A stretch of DNA of 64,000 bases from Allomuricauda sp. (GCF_013911645.1 NZ_JACESV010000001.1:62001-126000); one strand, 5' to 3'. Positions 43,559 to 52,692 are shown, numbered from the stretch's first letter. Numbers and translations: made by a program. Notes: generated from the letters alone by a model not told the origin.

Positions 43559-44125
43559 ATGAGAACAAAACAGATGACCGGCCAATTCCTAATGGTTATG
43601 TTCGGAATGGGTCTTTTTCTTTCTTCCTGTAGTGAAGCGGGAACTGATGAATTTCCTGAACTCGAAATGATATCGGCAAAGGCAAAGACCACCACGGTAG
43701 AAGATCAATTGAAAAGGGTGAGACGGCAAAGTATGCGCTTCCACAGTTTTGAACAGGCCGTGAAAGCAGGGTACGCAGAGCCCTTTCCATTCAACCCTTC
43801 ACCATATGTGCCACAGATGGGATATCATTATATCAATGTGGGTCTGATGGATGGGGTCTTTGAGCTGGATAGGCCCGAAATATTGCTGTACGTGCCCAAT
43901 GCCCATGGACAATTGAAATTGGTGGGTGTCGAGTATGCCGTTCCCGGACCGGAGAGCTCCGATCCTCCCGAAGGATTTATCGGGGATGGGGACCATTGGC
44001 ATTATAACCCCAATGTGGCCGGTGGTGCCTGGACCCTTCATGTGTGGATGGTTCTGGAGAACCCCGACGGGATCTTCGCGCCCTTGAACCCCAATGTGCC
44101 TTCCCAAGACCCGTCTGAAGATTGA
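43559..44125 (+). CDS. Uncharacterised lipoprotein
   Basis: A 188-residue protein with a lipobox LFLSSC, hence membrane-anchored outside the cytoplasm. Notable are QMGYHYINVGLMDGVFELDRPEILLYVPN and GDGDHWHYNPNVAGGAWTLHVWMVLENPDGIF, rich in His, Trp, Tyr and Asn. I do not know the family; it could be metal-binding, since HYHY/DHWHY-like clusters occur. It lies 171 bases behind the hybrid kinase gene and 29 bases before the cupin gene, so it likely shares a transcript with the latter. Confidence 0.75.
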   Translation: MRTKQMTGQFLMVMFGMGLFLSSCSEAGTDEFPELEMISAKAKTTTVEDQLKRVRRQSMRFHSFEQAVKAGYAEPFPFNPSPYVPQMGYHYINVGLMDGVFELDRPEILLYVPNAHGQLKLVGVEYAVPGPESSDPPEGFIGDGDHWHYNPNVAGGAWTLHVWMVLENPDGIFAPLNPNVPSQDPSED

Positions 44126-44154
44126 TTAAACTCCATAATTTAAATACTTAGAAA

Positions 44155-44691
44155 ATGAAAAGAAAACAGTTCTTGGCCACTTCGGCCATGGGAATCGGAT
44201 TGTGCGCCATCAATCCCATTAAGGCTGCTTCCTCCAAAGACGAAAAGGCGATAATGAACCCGAAATTGGTTCGAAAGGAGGAAGGTCAACAGCAGATTGT
44301 GATGGGTGATCTTCAGAACATCAAACTGATCGGTTCCGATACCAATGGGCAGTTTACACTGATTGAACAGTATAATGAACCAGGTTTTGGTATACCGCCA
44401 CATGTCCATGAAAATGAGGACGAAGTCTTTCAAGTATTAACGGGTCAGCTCGAGATTACCGTTGGTGGGAAAACCTCGACTTTAACGGCTGGCGACATCG
44501 CTTTCTGTCCGAGGGGCATCCCCCATGGCTTCAAAGTGACCGGGGAGGAGAAAGCACGCGTTATGCTCAGTGTTTTCCCATCGGGAATCGAAAAGATGTT
44601 CGACGAACTGGCCCATTTGCCTCCAGGTCCACCGGACCTTGAAAAAGTGGGAGAGATATGTGGACGTTATCAGATCACGTTTTTGAAATAA
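44155..44691 (+). CDS. Exported cupin-domain protein
   Basis: A 178-residue protein beginning MKRKQFLATSAMGIGL, a leader with KRK in place of the twin arginine, followed by a cupin barrel. Cupin motif 1 is PPHVHENEDEVFQVLTGQLE (His, His, Glu metal ligands) and motif 2 is DIAFCPRGIPHGF (His). It therefore should bind a metal ion. The reaction is unknown; small quercetinase-like cupins look similar. It follows the lipoprotein gene by 29 bases and ends at a strong terminator. Confidence 0.88.
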   Translation: MKRKQFLATSAMGIGLCAINPIKAASSKDEKAIMNPKLVRKEEGQQQIVMGDLQNIKLIGSDTNGQFTLIEQYNEPGFGIPPHVHENEDEVFQVLTGQLEITVGGKTSTLTAGDIAFCPRGIPHGFKVTGEEKARVMLSVFPSGIEKMFDELAHLPPGPPDLEKVGEICGRYQITFLK

Positions 44692-44718
44692 AACCGGTGT
44701 TGTTTGCATTGTTAAATA

Positions 44719-44749
44719 AAAAAACCAAGGTACCCCCTTGGTTTTTTTT
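44719..44749. terminator. Terminator after the cupin gene
   Basis: AAAACCAAGG / CCTTGGTTTT, a 10 bp stem with a 5-base loop, followed by a run of T on the plus strand; A-rich on the other side, so also usable by the convergent HAD gene. Confidence 0.9.
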
Positions 44750-44794
44750 GTTTTGGACGATAAACTATGGCATGCTTACCGGTCTTATGTCACT

Positions 44795-45592
44795 TTAACG
44801 AAAACTGACCAGTACGTCCGCGACTTTTTGAAGGTCGGATGCCATTATTTCGGATGTGGGCGCCAAAGGAAACTGTTGTTTTCCGGGTCTTTTGATGAAA
44901 GCCGACCTCCATCCAGCCCAATTGGCACCGGCTACGTCCCAACCATGTGCTGCGATCAACATAGCATCTTTGGGTTGGATGCCCATCTTTTTTGCTCCCC
45001 AAGCATATGTTTCTTTGAATGGTTTGAATTTACCTACATCCTCAACACTCAAACGGGCATCGAAAAATTGGGTTAAGTTTGCACTTTCAAACTGTTTTCG
45101 GACCCCTTCATTGGAAGAATTGGTGAAGGACACCATAGTATATCCGTGGTCCTTTAACTGTTGAAGGGCGCTATGTACTTCTGGGTGGGCCGGAAGTCCT
45201 CTAAGGGAGTTTAGAACGACCTCCCTGGCGTTGTCCTTGGATAAGGAGATGTCATGATTCGCAGCTACCATTTGAAGGGCAGCAGCCCCAATATGTCCAA
45301 AATGTTCATATCGCCCACTGGCAGTGGTTACCAGGGAATAGTGCAACATTGTGGAGAACCATAGGGACAACAGTTCCTCATTGCCATGTAGCACTTCGCC
45401 AACAACTTTTTTCATTTGTGTGAGGTCCAGTAATGTTTCATTGACATCAAAGAACAGTATTTTAGGTCTTGTCATTGCTGTTTTGTCCATCATTTTTGGT
45501 TTTGTGGATGCATACATCACCTGAGGCATAATTAAGCCATAGGCGCTTGCCATGCCCATGTTTTTGGTAAATTTTCTTCTGTTTTTGTTCAT
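44795..45592 (-). CDS. HAD-family haloacid dehalogenase-like hydrolase with Tat-like leader
   Basis: A 265-residue HAD hydrolase of the (S)-2-haloacid dehalogenase group: nucleophile motif FFDVNETLLDL (the acidic nucleophile is the first Asp), motif II VSFTNSSNEGV, Lys in GKFKPFKETY, and motif IV MLIAAHGWDVAGANWAG. The N-terminus MNKNRRKFTKNMGMASAYG looks like a twin-arginine or lipoprotein-like leader, unusual for this family. It could dehalogenate acids such as those of marine algae; that is inference. It lies 32 bases downstream of the AhpD-like gene, in the same operon. Confidence 0.87.
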   Translation of the reverse strand: MNKNRRKFTKNMGMASAYGLIMPQVMYASTKPKMMDKTAMTRPKILFFDVNETLLDLTQMKKVVGEVLHGNEELLSLWFSTMLHYSLVTTASGRYEHFGHIGAAALQMVAANHDISLSKDNAREVVLNSLRGLPAHPEVHSALQQLKDHGYTMVSFTNSSNEGVRKQFESANLTQFFDARLSVEDVGKFKPFKETYAWGAKKMGIQPKDAMLIAAHGWDVAGANWAGWRSAFIKRPGKQQFPLAPTSEIMASDLQKVADVLVSFR

Positions 45593-45624
45593 GGATGTTT
45601 AGGATGACATAAATTTTTCAGTTT

Positions 45625-46191
45625 CTATTTACGCCACTCAAATTTTTGAAATGCTTCGTCCATTGGCGTATGGGCAAGGTGATTGGTGTAATTGCTTATG
45701 GTTTTTTGAGCAAGGCCCAAAACGATTTCCAATAACTGTTGCTGACCATATCCCACGCTGTAGAACTCCGTTAGATTTTCCTTTTTCAGGTTTCCGCGTT
45801 TTCTGACCATGGCTAAGGTTACAGACCGTAGCGTTTCCAGTTTTTTGGTTGGCAGTTCCGTACCATTCCTTAAAGCCTCCGTGATCCTGTCTTCAACCTT
45901 CATTGCCTTTGCAATGGCGGTGTGTGCGGGAACACAATAGTGACATTCATGCGCTACATTGATGGTTTGCCATACTACTGTAAGCTCATCCTTATTAAGG
46001 GATGAGGCCGTGAAATGACCGTGTAACTGTTGATATGCTTCAAGAAGTTCAGGTGACTCTGCCAAAACCCCATGCAGATTGGGGACGTATCCATTGGTCT
46101 TTTTGGACTTTTCCAGCAGCTCGATGGATTTCTCCGGGGCAGATTCCAAGGTGTGGATGGTAAAATTTTCTTGATTTTCTTTTGTTTGCAT
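45625..46191 (-). CDS. AhpD/carboxymuconolactone decarboxylase-family protein
   Basis: A 188-residue protein from the ATG at 46191 (an upstream TTG at 46203 is less likely). The CxxC active-site motif is EHCHYCVPAHTAIAK-like (ECHYCVPAH), as in AhpD-type peroxidase partners, and the helical core includes PNLHGVLAESPELLEAYQQLHG. Such proteins reduce peroxides through a disulphide relay or act in unknown oxidoreductions. The palindrome AACTAACCATATGGTTAGTT just upstream suggests control by the adjacent TetR protein. Confidence 0.88.
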   Translation of the reverse strand: MQTKENQENFTIHTLESAPEKSIELLEKSKKTNGYVPNLHGVLAESPELLEAYQQLHGHFTASSLNKDELTVVWQTINVAHECHYCVPAHTAIAKAMKVEDRITEALRNGTELPTKKLETLRSVTLAMVRKRGNLKKENLTEFYSVGYGQQQLLEIVLGLAQKTISNYTNHLAHTPMDEAFQKFEWRK

Positions 46192-46209
46192 TCGTATTGT
46201 CAAAATTAA

Positions 46210-46229
46210 AACTAACCATATGGTTAGTT
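46210..46229. promoter_or_regulatory. TetR operator in front of the AhpD-like gene
   Basis: AACTAACCATATGGTTAGTT is a perfect 20-base palindrome, 19 bases upstream of the start codon of the AhpD-like gene and 17 bases after the TetR stop. The same half site (CTAAC...GGTTAG) occurs upstream of the TetR gene. Confidence 0.82.
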
Positions 46230-46245
46230 ATGGGTTAAAAAAATA

Positions 46246-46809
46246 TTAAAGACTGTTGAAAATGTTATCGATATAGTGATGTAACTGTTGCTTATTGAAC
46301 ATTTTGGTCGCTGATGAAAGCCCAAACATGGCGATAAGCAAATAATCTGCCTGACTTTCCACGGTTTCCTTGCTCTTGGTCGGATCAAGTAGTAGGCTTT
46401 GAAGAAATAGCCCTCGCATTTCTTGCATAAACTTTGTGAGGGCTATTTTGATTTCCTCATTGGCTTCTTGTCCCATTTCATTCGCCGTGTTGGTGATCAA
46501 GCATCCTTTCCCAAAGTCTCCTTCCTGGGCAAACTGGATAAAATCATAAAAGTAGGTTTTGATTCCCTGGATGCCACTATTGGATTCCTTCAGTTTAAGG
46601 ATGAGGTCATTTAATCTACGTCTGTAGCATCCTATGCTCTGGAGGAACATCTGCTCCTTGTTCCCAAAACTTGCATAAATCGAGAACTTATTGATGCCCA
46701 TTTCCTTTTCCAGCATCTGTAATGAGGTATTCGAATAGCCATTTCGCCAAAATAGGTGCATGGCCTTCTCCAATACTACAGATTCATTATATGATTTGTT
46801 TCTGGGCAC
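46246..46809 (-). CDS. TetR/AcrR-family repressor
   Basis: A 187-residue TetR protein: HTH KAMHLFWRNGYSNTSLQMLEKEMGINKFSIYASFGNKEQMF, then a C-terminal ligand domain with KGCLITNTANEM. It closely parallels the other TetR in this window, including MPR.KSYNE/SFDEE at the start, so they are likely related. It heads the operon TetR - AhpD-like - HAD hydrolase and has its own operator upstream at 46834-46849. Likely a sensor of electrophilic or halogenated compounds (inference). Confidence 0.92.
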   Translation of the reverse strand: MPRNKSYNESVVLEKAMHLFWRNGYSNTSLQMLEKEMGINKFSIYASFGNKEQMFLQSIGCYRRRLNDLILKLKESNSGIQGIKTYFYDFIQFAQEGDFGKGCLITNTANEMGQEANEEIKIALTKFMQEMRGLFLQSLLLDPTKSKETVESQADYLLIAMFGLSSATKMFNKQQLHHYIDNIFNSL

Positions 46810-46833
46810 GCAATGTGTTATTTGAATACAAAA

Positions 46834-46849
46834 CTAACTGATTGGTTAG
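46834..46849. promoter_or_regulatory. TetR operator (autoregulatory)
   Basis: CTAACTGATTGGTTAG is an inverted repeat about 25 bases upstream of the TetR start codon, sharing half sites with the perfect palindrome at 46210-46229. Confidence 0.7.
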
Positions 46850-46910
46850 CTATATCCAAATTTTAAAAACCATTTAACCTCATTGGTGATTGAAATCGTG
46901 TTGAATTACT

Positions 46911-47636
46911 CTATAAAGTCTTTGAAGTTTCTTTCCAGCGTTCAAATTCTTTGGATAACGATTCGGTGGTCATGGGGTACAATCCGATTATGGACATGCC
47001 TTGGTTTACTTTTTCGGTCACAAATTTTTCATACTGTTCCACCTGTTGACATGCTTCAATGACTTCTGTTACCAAATGCTGCGGAATGACCATGACCCCA
47101 TCGTTGTCCCCAACGATATAATCGCCTGGAAAAACTGCTACATCACCACAACTGATTGGTTCATTAATGCCAACGGCTTGGTGCAAGGTCAGGTTCGTGG
47201 GCGCACTGGGTCTTTGGTGATAGGCAGGAAGGGATAGTTCCGCAATCCCCGCAGAATCCCGAAACCCACCGTCGGTTACAATGCCGGCCACGCCTCTTTT
47301 CATTAAACGGGTGGCCAATATGGAGCCTGCGGAAGCTGCCCTGGGATCCTTTCTGCTATCGATGACCAGTATATGGTCTTCCGGACATTCTTCCACTGCC
47401 AAACGTTGTAAATGTTTGGGGTCTCTGAACACCTCAATGGGGTTGAGGTCTTCCCGCGCTGGAATGTATCTTAGCGTATAGGCCCTTCCTACCATATTGG
47501 ATTTCATTCGTTTTAAAGGCAACACTTGTTGAATGAATTGGTTTCTCAAACCTTTTTTTAAAAGGTAGGTAGCGATACTGGCCGTACTTATGCTCTTTAG
47601 TTGTTGAATGGCATCCTCTGGTGTGATATTCATCAT
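46911..47636 (-). CDS. RraA-like (HMG/CHA aldolase-like) protein
   Basis: A 241-residue member of the RraA / 4-hydroxy-4-methyl-2-oxoglutarate aldolase family. The fold markers are GRAYTLRY, HILVIDSRKDPRAASAGSILATR, GVAGIVTDGGFRDSAGI (Arg-Asp of the metal/oxo-acid site) and GDNDGVMVIPQHL. Genes of this family are often found in uronate or sugar-acid loci, where they may cleave 2-oxo acids. It is divergent from the PL6 gene, sharing a 113-base intergenic region that contains the FadR-type operator, so it may be regulated with the alginate genes. Real reaction unknown. Confidence 0.85.
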   Translation of the reverse strand: MMNITPEDAIQQLKSISTASIATYLLKKGLRNQFIQQVLPLKRMKSNMVGRAYTLRYIPAREDLNPIEVFRDPKHLQRLAVEECPEDHILVIDSRKDPRAASAGSILATRLMKRGVAGIVTDGGFRDSAGIAELSLPAYHQRPSAPTNLTLHQAVGINEPISCGDVAVFPGDYIVGDNDGVMVIPQHLVTEVIEACQQVEQYEKFVTEKVNQGMSIIGLYPMTTESLSKEFERWKETSKTL

Positions 47637-47689
47637 TTGGAATCTTTAGGGTGTTTAAAATATGGTTTCGGTATTTTATCGCTATAATT

Positions 47690-47742
47690 TTTGCGTACCT
47701 CGTAAATATACATATATTTGGTAAACCAAATTGGTAAACCAA
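47690..47742 (+). promoter_or_regulatory. Promoter and tandem operator of the PL6 operon
   Basis: TTTG at 47690-47693 and TATATTTG at 47713-47720 match the Bacteroidetes TTTG-N19-TAnnTTTG promoter exactly, with 19 bases between. TTGGTAAACCAA then occurs twice (47718-47729 and 47731-47742); the first overlaps the -7 box, so a bound regulator would block transcription. The PL6 ATG follows at 47750. Confidence 0.85.
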
Positions 47743-47749
47743 TTAAATC

Positions 47750-50089
47750 ATGCACTTGAACAAACTATTTATTTTTTTATTTTTCGCAATCGTTATAGTG
47801 GGTTGCGAACCAAAATCCAACGAAACAAAGAACCTTGTATCCAATGTTGAAGAATTCAATGCCTTGGTGCCCAAACTCAAGCCAGGTGATGTCATTACAC
47901 TCGCCAATGGCGTTTGGAAAGATGCCGAATTGCTGTTTGAAGGTGTTGGAACGGAAGAGAAGCCGATTAAACTCACCGTGGAGGAGAAGGGAAAGGTAAT
48001 CTTGCAAGGAAAGTCCAACCTTAGGATGGCCGGGGAACATTTACATGTGGAAGGACTTGTTTTTAAAAACGGGTTTACTCCGACCACTGAGGTCATCTCC
48101 TTTAAAAAAGACAATGACAATTTAGCCCATAATAGTAGGTTGACCGAATGTGTCATTGATAATTTCAATAACCCTGAAAGGCATGAGCCTGACACTTGGG
48201 TGGCCATATATGGTAAGAACAATCGGGTGGATCACAACCATTTGGCGGGTAAGCGCAATCGAGGTGTTACCCTCATCGTTCGCTTGAACTCCGAAGAAAG
48301 TCAAGAAAACAATCACCAAATTGATCATAACTACTTCGGTCCGCGCCAAAACCTTGGTTCCAATGGTGGTGAGACCCTGAGAATCGGGACAAGTCATTAT
48401 TCACGAACAAACTCCAAGACCATGGTCGAATCCAATTACTTCGATAGATGTAATGGGGAACATGAAATCATATCCAACAAATCCGGTATGAACACTTATA
48501 AAGATAACGTGTTTTATGAATGCACGGGAACATTGACCATGCGACACGGTGAAAACACCTTGGTGGATGGAAACGTGTTTATCGGGAACAATAAACCGAG
48601 TACGGGTGGCATACGCGTGATCAATGGGAAACAAACTGTCATCAATAATTATGGTATCGGCTTAACCGGGTATCGTTTTCGTGGCGCTTTCGTGATTATG
48701 AACGGTATTTATAATTCACCGATCAACAGATACGACCAAGCCAAGGATGCCATTGTGAGGAACAACACCTTCATCGATTGCGACCACATTCAACTTTGTG
48801 CAGGCGCTGATGAGGAACGTAATGCCCCTCCAATCGACTCGTTCATGGAGAACAACATATTCTACAATGAAGATCAAGACAAGCTTTTTACGGTTTACGA
48901 TGATATCAGTGGAATTACCTTTAATAATAACTTGGTCAGTGAAAATGTAACGCTGATCAAGGAGGACGGATTCTTCAAACAACATCTGGAATTGGCGCGA
49001 AACGAGGCTGGCTTGTTGGTGCCCACGGATGCACCCAATGGAGTGGGGGCCAAACTTCCCGATACTGTTTTGGAGAAAAATGAAACGGGGGTCAGTTGGT
49101 ATCCCAAGGATGATACCGATGTGTTACTCTCTTCCGGCAAAACCATCGATGTACCGGCGGGACTTAATGAATTGTACAATGCCGTGGCAAATGCCAATGC
49201 AGGGGATATCCTAATGTTGGAGCCCGGAGCCAATTATCCAAACACCAAAACCGTGGAGATAAATAAACCTATCAGTATTACCTCCAAGGGAGATGACAGA
49301 CCAACGGTGTACTTTGAAAAAAAGTCACTTTTTCAAATCAACAATGGTGGTAGCCTCTCGTTGTCCCACCTGGTGTTCGATGGACAGGACTCCCCGGACA
49401 GGACTGGAAACTCCGTGATTACCACCAGCAAGTATTCCATGAACAAAAACTACAAGTTGTTCATCGATGACTGTGATTTTGTAAACTTGGACGTAAATCA
49501 TTCATATGATGCCATTCGTGTCTATAAAAACACCTTCGCCGACACCATTAGTATCAAAAACTCAAAATTCAAAACAATTTCGGGCAACGTAATCGCATTG
49601 GACAAGGAGACCGATGATATCGGAATATACAATGCCGAATATGTCATTTATAAAAACAATAGCTTCACGGATATCGGTGGTGCAGCGCTTCGATTGTATA
49701 GGGGAGGCAAGGATGAAAGTACCTTTGGCCCTTTCTTGGAGATGGATCATAACGTTTTCGACAACGTTGGTTTTGATGACCGCAACAAGTACGGTGCCGC
49801 GATATCACTTTATGGGGTGCAGGTGATTGAAATAGAAAACAATATTTTCAATAAAACCAAAGGTATCAACATGCATTTGGTGGTCGGTGAACCCATTGTA
49901 AACGTATTGAACAACAACTTTTACAATTCAGAAAAGCTTACGGTAACGGGGGATCAAAAATACACGTCTGAAAACCTGTGGGAAATGGACCCTAAATTTT
50001 CCGAAAAGAATTATGAACTGCAGTCCGATTCTCCCTTAAAGGGAAGAGGGACTGATGGGGAGGACCTAGGCCTAAAATTGAAAAAGTAA
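47750..50089 (+). CDS. PL6-family alginate lyase, lipoprotein
   Basis: A 779-residue polysaccharide lyase family 6 protein. A lipobox (VIVGC) predicts anchoring in the outer membrane or periplasm. Two right-handed parallel beta-helix domains follow, residues about 25-400 and 455-775. The first carries PL6 features around the calcium-dependent site: NRGVTLIVRLN, NGGETLRIG, NGEHEIISNKSG (catalytic lysine) and GTLTMRHGEN (catalytic arginine). It would cleave alginate by beta-elimination, and the two-domain layout resembles exolytic members releasing unsaturated monomer. First gene of the alginate lyase operon, one base before PL17. Confidence 0.93.
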   Translation: MHLNKLFIFLFFAIVIVGCEPKSNETKNLVSNVEEFNALVPKLKPGDVITLANGVWKDAELLFEGVGTEEKPIKLTVEEKGKVILQGKSNLRMAGEHLHVEGLVFKNGFTPTTEVISFKKDNDNLAHNSRLTECVIDNFNNPERHEPDTWVAIYGKNNRVDHNHLAGKRNRGVTLIVRLNSEESQENNHQIDHNYFGPRQNLGSNGGETLRIGTSHYSRTNSKTMVESNYFDRCNGEHEIISNKSGMNTYKDNVFYECTGTLTMRHGENTLVDGNVFIGNNKPSTGGIRVINGKQTVINNYGIGLTGYRFRGAFVIMNGIYNSPINRYDQAKDAIVRNNTFIDCDHIQLCAGADEERNAPPIDSFMENNIFYNEDQDKLFTVYDDISGITFNNNLVSENVTLIKEDGFFKQHLELARNEAGLLVPTDAPNGVGAKLPDTVLEKNETGVSWYPKDDTDVLLSSGKTIDVPAGLNELYNAVANANAGDILMLEPGANYPNTKTVEINKPISITSKGDDRPTVYFEKKSLFQINNGGSLSLSHLVFDGQDSPDRTGNSVITTSKYSMNKNYKLFIDDCDFVNLDVNHSYDAIRVYKNTFADTISIKNSKFKTISGNVIALDKETDDIGIYNAEYVIYKNNSFTDIGGAALRLYRGGKDESTFGPFLEMDHNVFDNVGFDDRNKYGAAISLYGVQVIEIENNIFNKTKGINMHLVVGEPIVNVLNNNFYNSEKLTVTGDQKYTSENLWEMDPKFSEKNYELQSDSPLKGRGTDGEDLGLKLKK

Positions 50090-50090
50090 G

Positions 50091-52331
50091 ATGGGATACT
50101 TAAAATTCTTGATCGTTTTCTTTCTGATGCTCGGAACAAGCACCGATATTTCATGGGCCCAGGCACACCCAAAACTAATTTTGACTCGCAAGGGTGTAAA
50201 GGAGATTCGATCTAACATGGGGAACCTGCCCATACTAGATCAAACATTGGCCAAGATGAAATTGGAGGTCGATGCCGCCATTGAACAAGGCATGGACGTT
50301 CCGGTGCCCAAAGATTATTCCGGGGGCTACACGCACGAAACCCATAAGCTCAATTATCGGCTCATGCAAAAAGCCGGGATTTTGTATCAATTACTGGAAG
50401 ATGATGTTTATGCCGAATACGTCCATGACATGTTAAGGGAATATGCGACATTGTATCCCACATTGTCCGTTCATCCCAAAGAACGTTCGTATGCCAGGGG
50501 AAAATTGTTTTGGCAATGCCTGAATGATTCCAACTGGTTGGTGTACACTAGTCAGGCTTATGATTGTATTTATGATTATCTGGACAAAGAAGAGCGGGCA
50601 CATTTAGAGCAAGACCTTTTCAAACCATTTGCGGATTTTATATCCATAGGCAACCCACAATTTTTCAATCGGATACACAATCACAGTACTTGGGGCAATG
50701 TGGCCGTGGGCATGATCGCACTGGTCATGGATGATGACGAATTGCTGGATCGTGCTTTGTACGGAATTAAAAATGCCAATCTGACAAAAGGACTCAAGGA
50801 TGACGATGGTGGTTTTATTCAAGAAGAGGGACAAGAGGCCGGCTTCTATGCAAATTTGGACGAACCATTCTCACCCGATGGTTACTATACGGAAGGCCCG
50901 TACTATCAGCGATATGCGATGTACCCCTTTTTGATATTTGCACAAGCACTTGAAAATGTAAAACCGGAGCTAAAGATTTTTGATTATAACGACAAGGTCC
51001 TTGTTAAAAGTGTGTATGCACTGTTGGACCTATCGGATATGGACGGCGATTTTTTCCCCATAAACGATGGGCAAAAGGGTATGTCGTATTACAACACTTC
51101 ATTGGTCAATGCTGTGGACGTTGCCTACTATTATGGCAGCCGGGACCCAGAATTGTTGGATGTTGCCCAAAAACAGGAGACCGTTGTCTTGAACGATGCA
51201 GGTCTTGCCGTGGCTCGGGGATTGGAAAAGGGAGCCAGGGAACCTTATGATAAAAAAAGTATTGACCTACGGGATGGATCCGATGGGAATCAAGGAGGGA
51301 TATCGGTGTTACGGAACGATGACTTGGAGCTTGTTTTCAAATATACGGCTCAAGGATTGAGTCATGGGCATTATGATAAGTTGTCCTACTCCTTTTATGA
51401 AAATGGGAATGAACTGGTGCAGGATTATGGCCTGGCCCGTTTTGTAAATATCGAACAGAAGGGCGGGGGCAACTATTTGCAGGAGAACAAGACCTGGGCC
51501 AAGCAGACCGTAGCACATAATACCTTGGTCCAGGACGAAACTTCCCATTTTGAATCCAAGTATGAGATAGGTAGCAAAAATCACTCGGAACACTATCTGT
51601 TCAGCGTGGATAATCCCAACCTTCAAGTAGTCAGTGCTATTGAAGAAAATGCATATCCGGAAACCAAAATGCACCGGACCATGGCAATGATTCAGATGGA
51701 GGATTTGGAGAAACCCATTGTATTGGATGTGCTACAGGTGACATCAAGTGCCACCCATCAATATGACTTGCCATTTTATTATTTGGGTCAGTTAATGACA
51801 GTGAACGTTCCCTATCAGTCAGAACCGATATTGGAACCACTCGGCAAAGATTTTGGATACCAACACTTATATAAAGAAGGCAGCGGTGAGTTCACGGGAG
51901 ATAACCTAAAGTTTTCATGGATGGAACAGGGTAGGTTTTACACCCTAACTTCCATTACCAACGAAAGGGATAGTTTGATATTGGGAAGAATAGGAGCAAG
52001 TGATCCCGAGTTTAATTTACGGCGAGACCCCGTGCTGATTCATAGAAAAATGGATGTGGCCAATACTATGTTCATTTCGTTGTTGGAATCCCATGGTACC
52101 TATAGCCCCGTTACCGAATTGGCGGTAAACGCTACATCCGGCATAGAACGTTTGACCAAGCTATATGAAAAGAACGGATATTGGGCCGTGGAAATACAAA
52201 CGGTGTCAGGATCTAAATACGCGTTTGTCTTTTCATCCAAAAACAAAGAACACAATCAAAATCATTCAATACAAATAAAGGGGCAGCAGATGCAATGGAC
52301 AGGTCCCTTTGCATTAATAAATTTAAAATAA
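50091..52331 (+). CDS. PL17-family oligoalginate lyase
   Basis: A 746-residue exported lyase with an N-terminal signal peptide (to about ISWAQ), an alpha/alpha-toroid domain (to about residue 400) and a C-terminal heparinase II/III-like beta domain. Active-site parts are NRIHNHSTWGN (Asn-His pair), SPDGYYTEGPYYQRYAMYPF (catalytic tyrosine) and LSHGHYDKLSYSF with QDYGLARFV in the beta domain. It would release 4-deoxy-L-erythro-5-hexoseulose uronate (DEH) from alginate oligomers. Separated from the PL6 stop by one base, so both products act in series in the periplasm. Confidence 0.93.
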   Translation: MGYLKFLIVFFLMLGTSTDISWAQAHPKLILTRKGVKEIRSNMGNLPILDQTLAKMKLEVDAAIEQGMDVPVPKDYSGGYTHETHKLNYRLMQKAGILYQLLEDDVYAEYVHDMLREYATLYPTLSVHPKERSYARGKLFWQCLNDSNWLVYTSQAYDCIYDYLDKEERAHLEQDLFKPFADFISIGNPQFFNRIHNHSTWGNVAVGMIALVMDDDELLDRALYGIKNANLTKGLKDDDGGFIQEEGQEAGFYANLDEPFSPDGYYTEGPYYQRYAMYPFLIFAQALENVKPELKIFDYNDKVLVKSVYALLDLSDMDGDFFPINDGQKGMSYYNTSLVNAVDVAYYYGSRDPELLDVAQKQETVVLNDAGLAVARGLEKGAREPYDKKSIDLRDGSDGNQGGISVLRNDDLELVFKYTAQGLSHGHYDKLSYSFYENGNELVQDYGLARFVNIEQKGGGNYLQENKTWAKQTVAHNTLVQDETSHFESKYEIGSKNHSEHYLFSVDNPNLQVVSAIEENAYPETKMHRTMAMIQMEDLEKPIVLDVLQVTSSATHQYDLPFYYLGQLMTVNVPYQSEPILEPLGKDFGYQHLYKEGSGEFTGDNLKFSWMEQGRFYTLTSITNERDSLILGRIGASDPEFNLRRDPVLIHRKMDVANTMFISLLESHGTYSPVTELAVNATSGIERLTKLYEKNGYWAVEIQTVSGSKYAFVFSSKNKEHNQNHSIQIKGQQMQWTGPFALINLK

Positions 52332-52338
52332 AAATAAT

Positions 52339-52692
52339 ATGGAATCATTTGGAACAAGTAAAAAATTCACCTTCGGGGACGAGATGGAATGGGAAACTGT
52401 CGGTGAGGGTGTAAAACGTAAAATCATGGCCTACGACGATAAGATCATGTTGGTCAAAGTACAGTTTGATGAAGGAGGAATAGGGCCAATGCACGATCAT
52501 TATCATTCACAGACCACCTATGTGGTCAGGGGTGAATTTGAACTGACCATTGGCGAAGAGACCAAATTGATGAAAGCGGGCGATGCCTTTTATATCCCAC
52601 CGCATGTCAGTCATGGGGCAATCTGTAAGAAAGCAGGGGTGCTAATCGATGTCTTCAGTCCCATTCGAGAGGATTTTATGCAGAATAGTTAA
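52339..52692 (+). CDS. kdgF: KdgF-like cupin (uronate ring opening)
   Basis: A 117-residue cupin with motif 1 GPMHDHYHSQTTYVVRGE and motif 2 DAFYIPPHVSHGA, giving a His-His-Gln/His-type metal site. KdgF proteins turn unsaturated monouronates into linear DEH, the step after lyase action. No signal peptide, so it acts in the cytosol, after import of the sugar. Seven bases behind the PL17 gene, last of that transcript. Confidence 0.9.
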   Translation: MESFGTSKKFTFGDEMEWETVGEGVKRKIMAYDDKIMLVKVQFDEGGIGPMHDHYHSQTTYVVRGEFELTIGEETKLMKAGDAFYIPPHVSHGAICKKAGVLIDVFSPIREDFMQNS

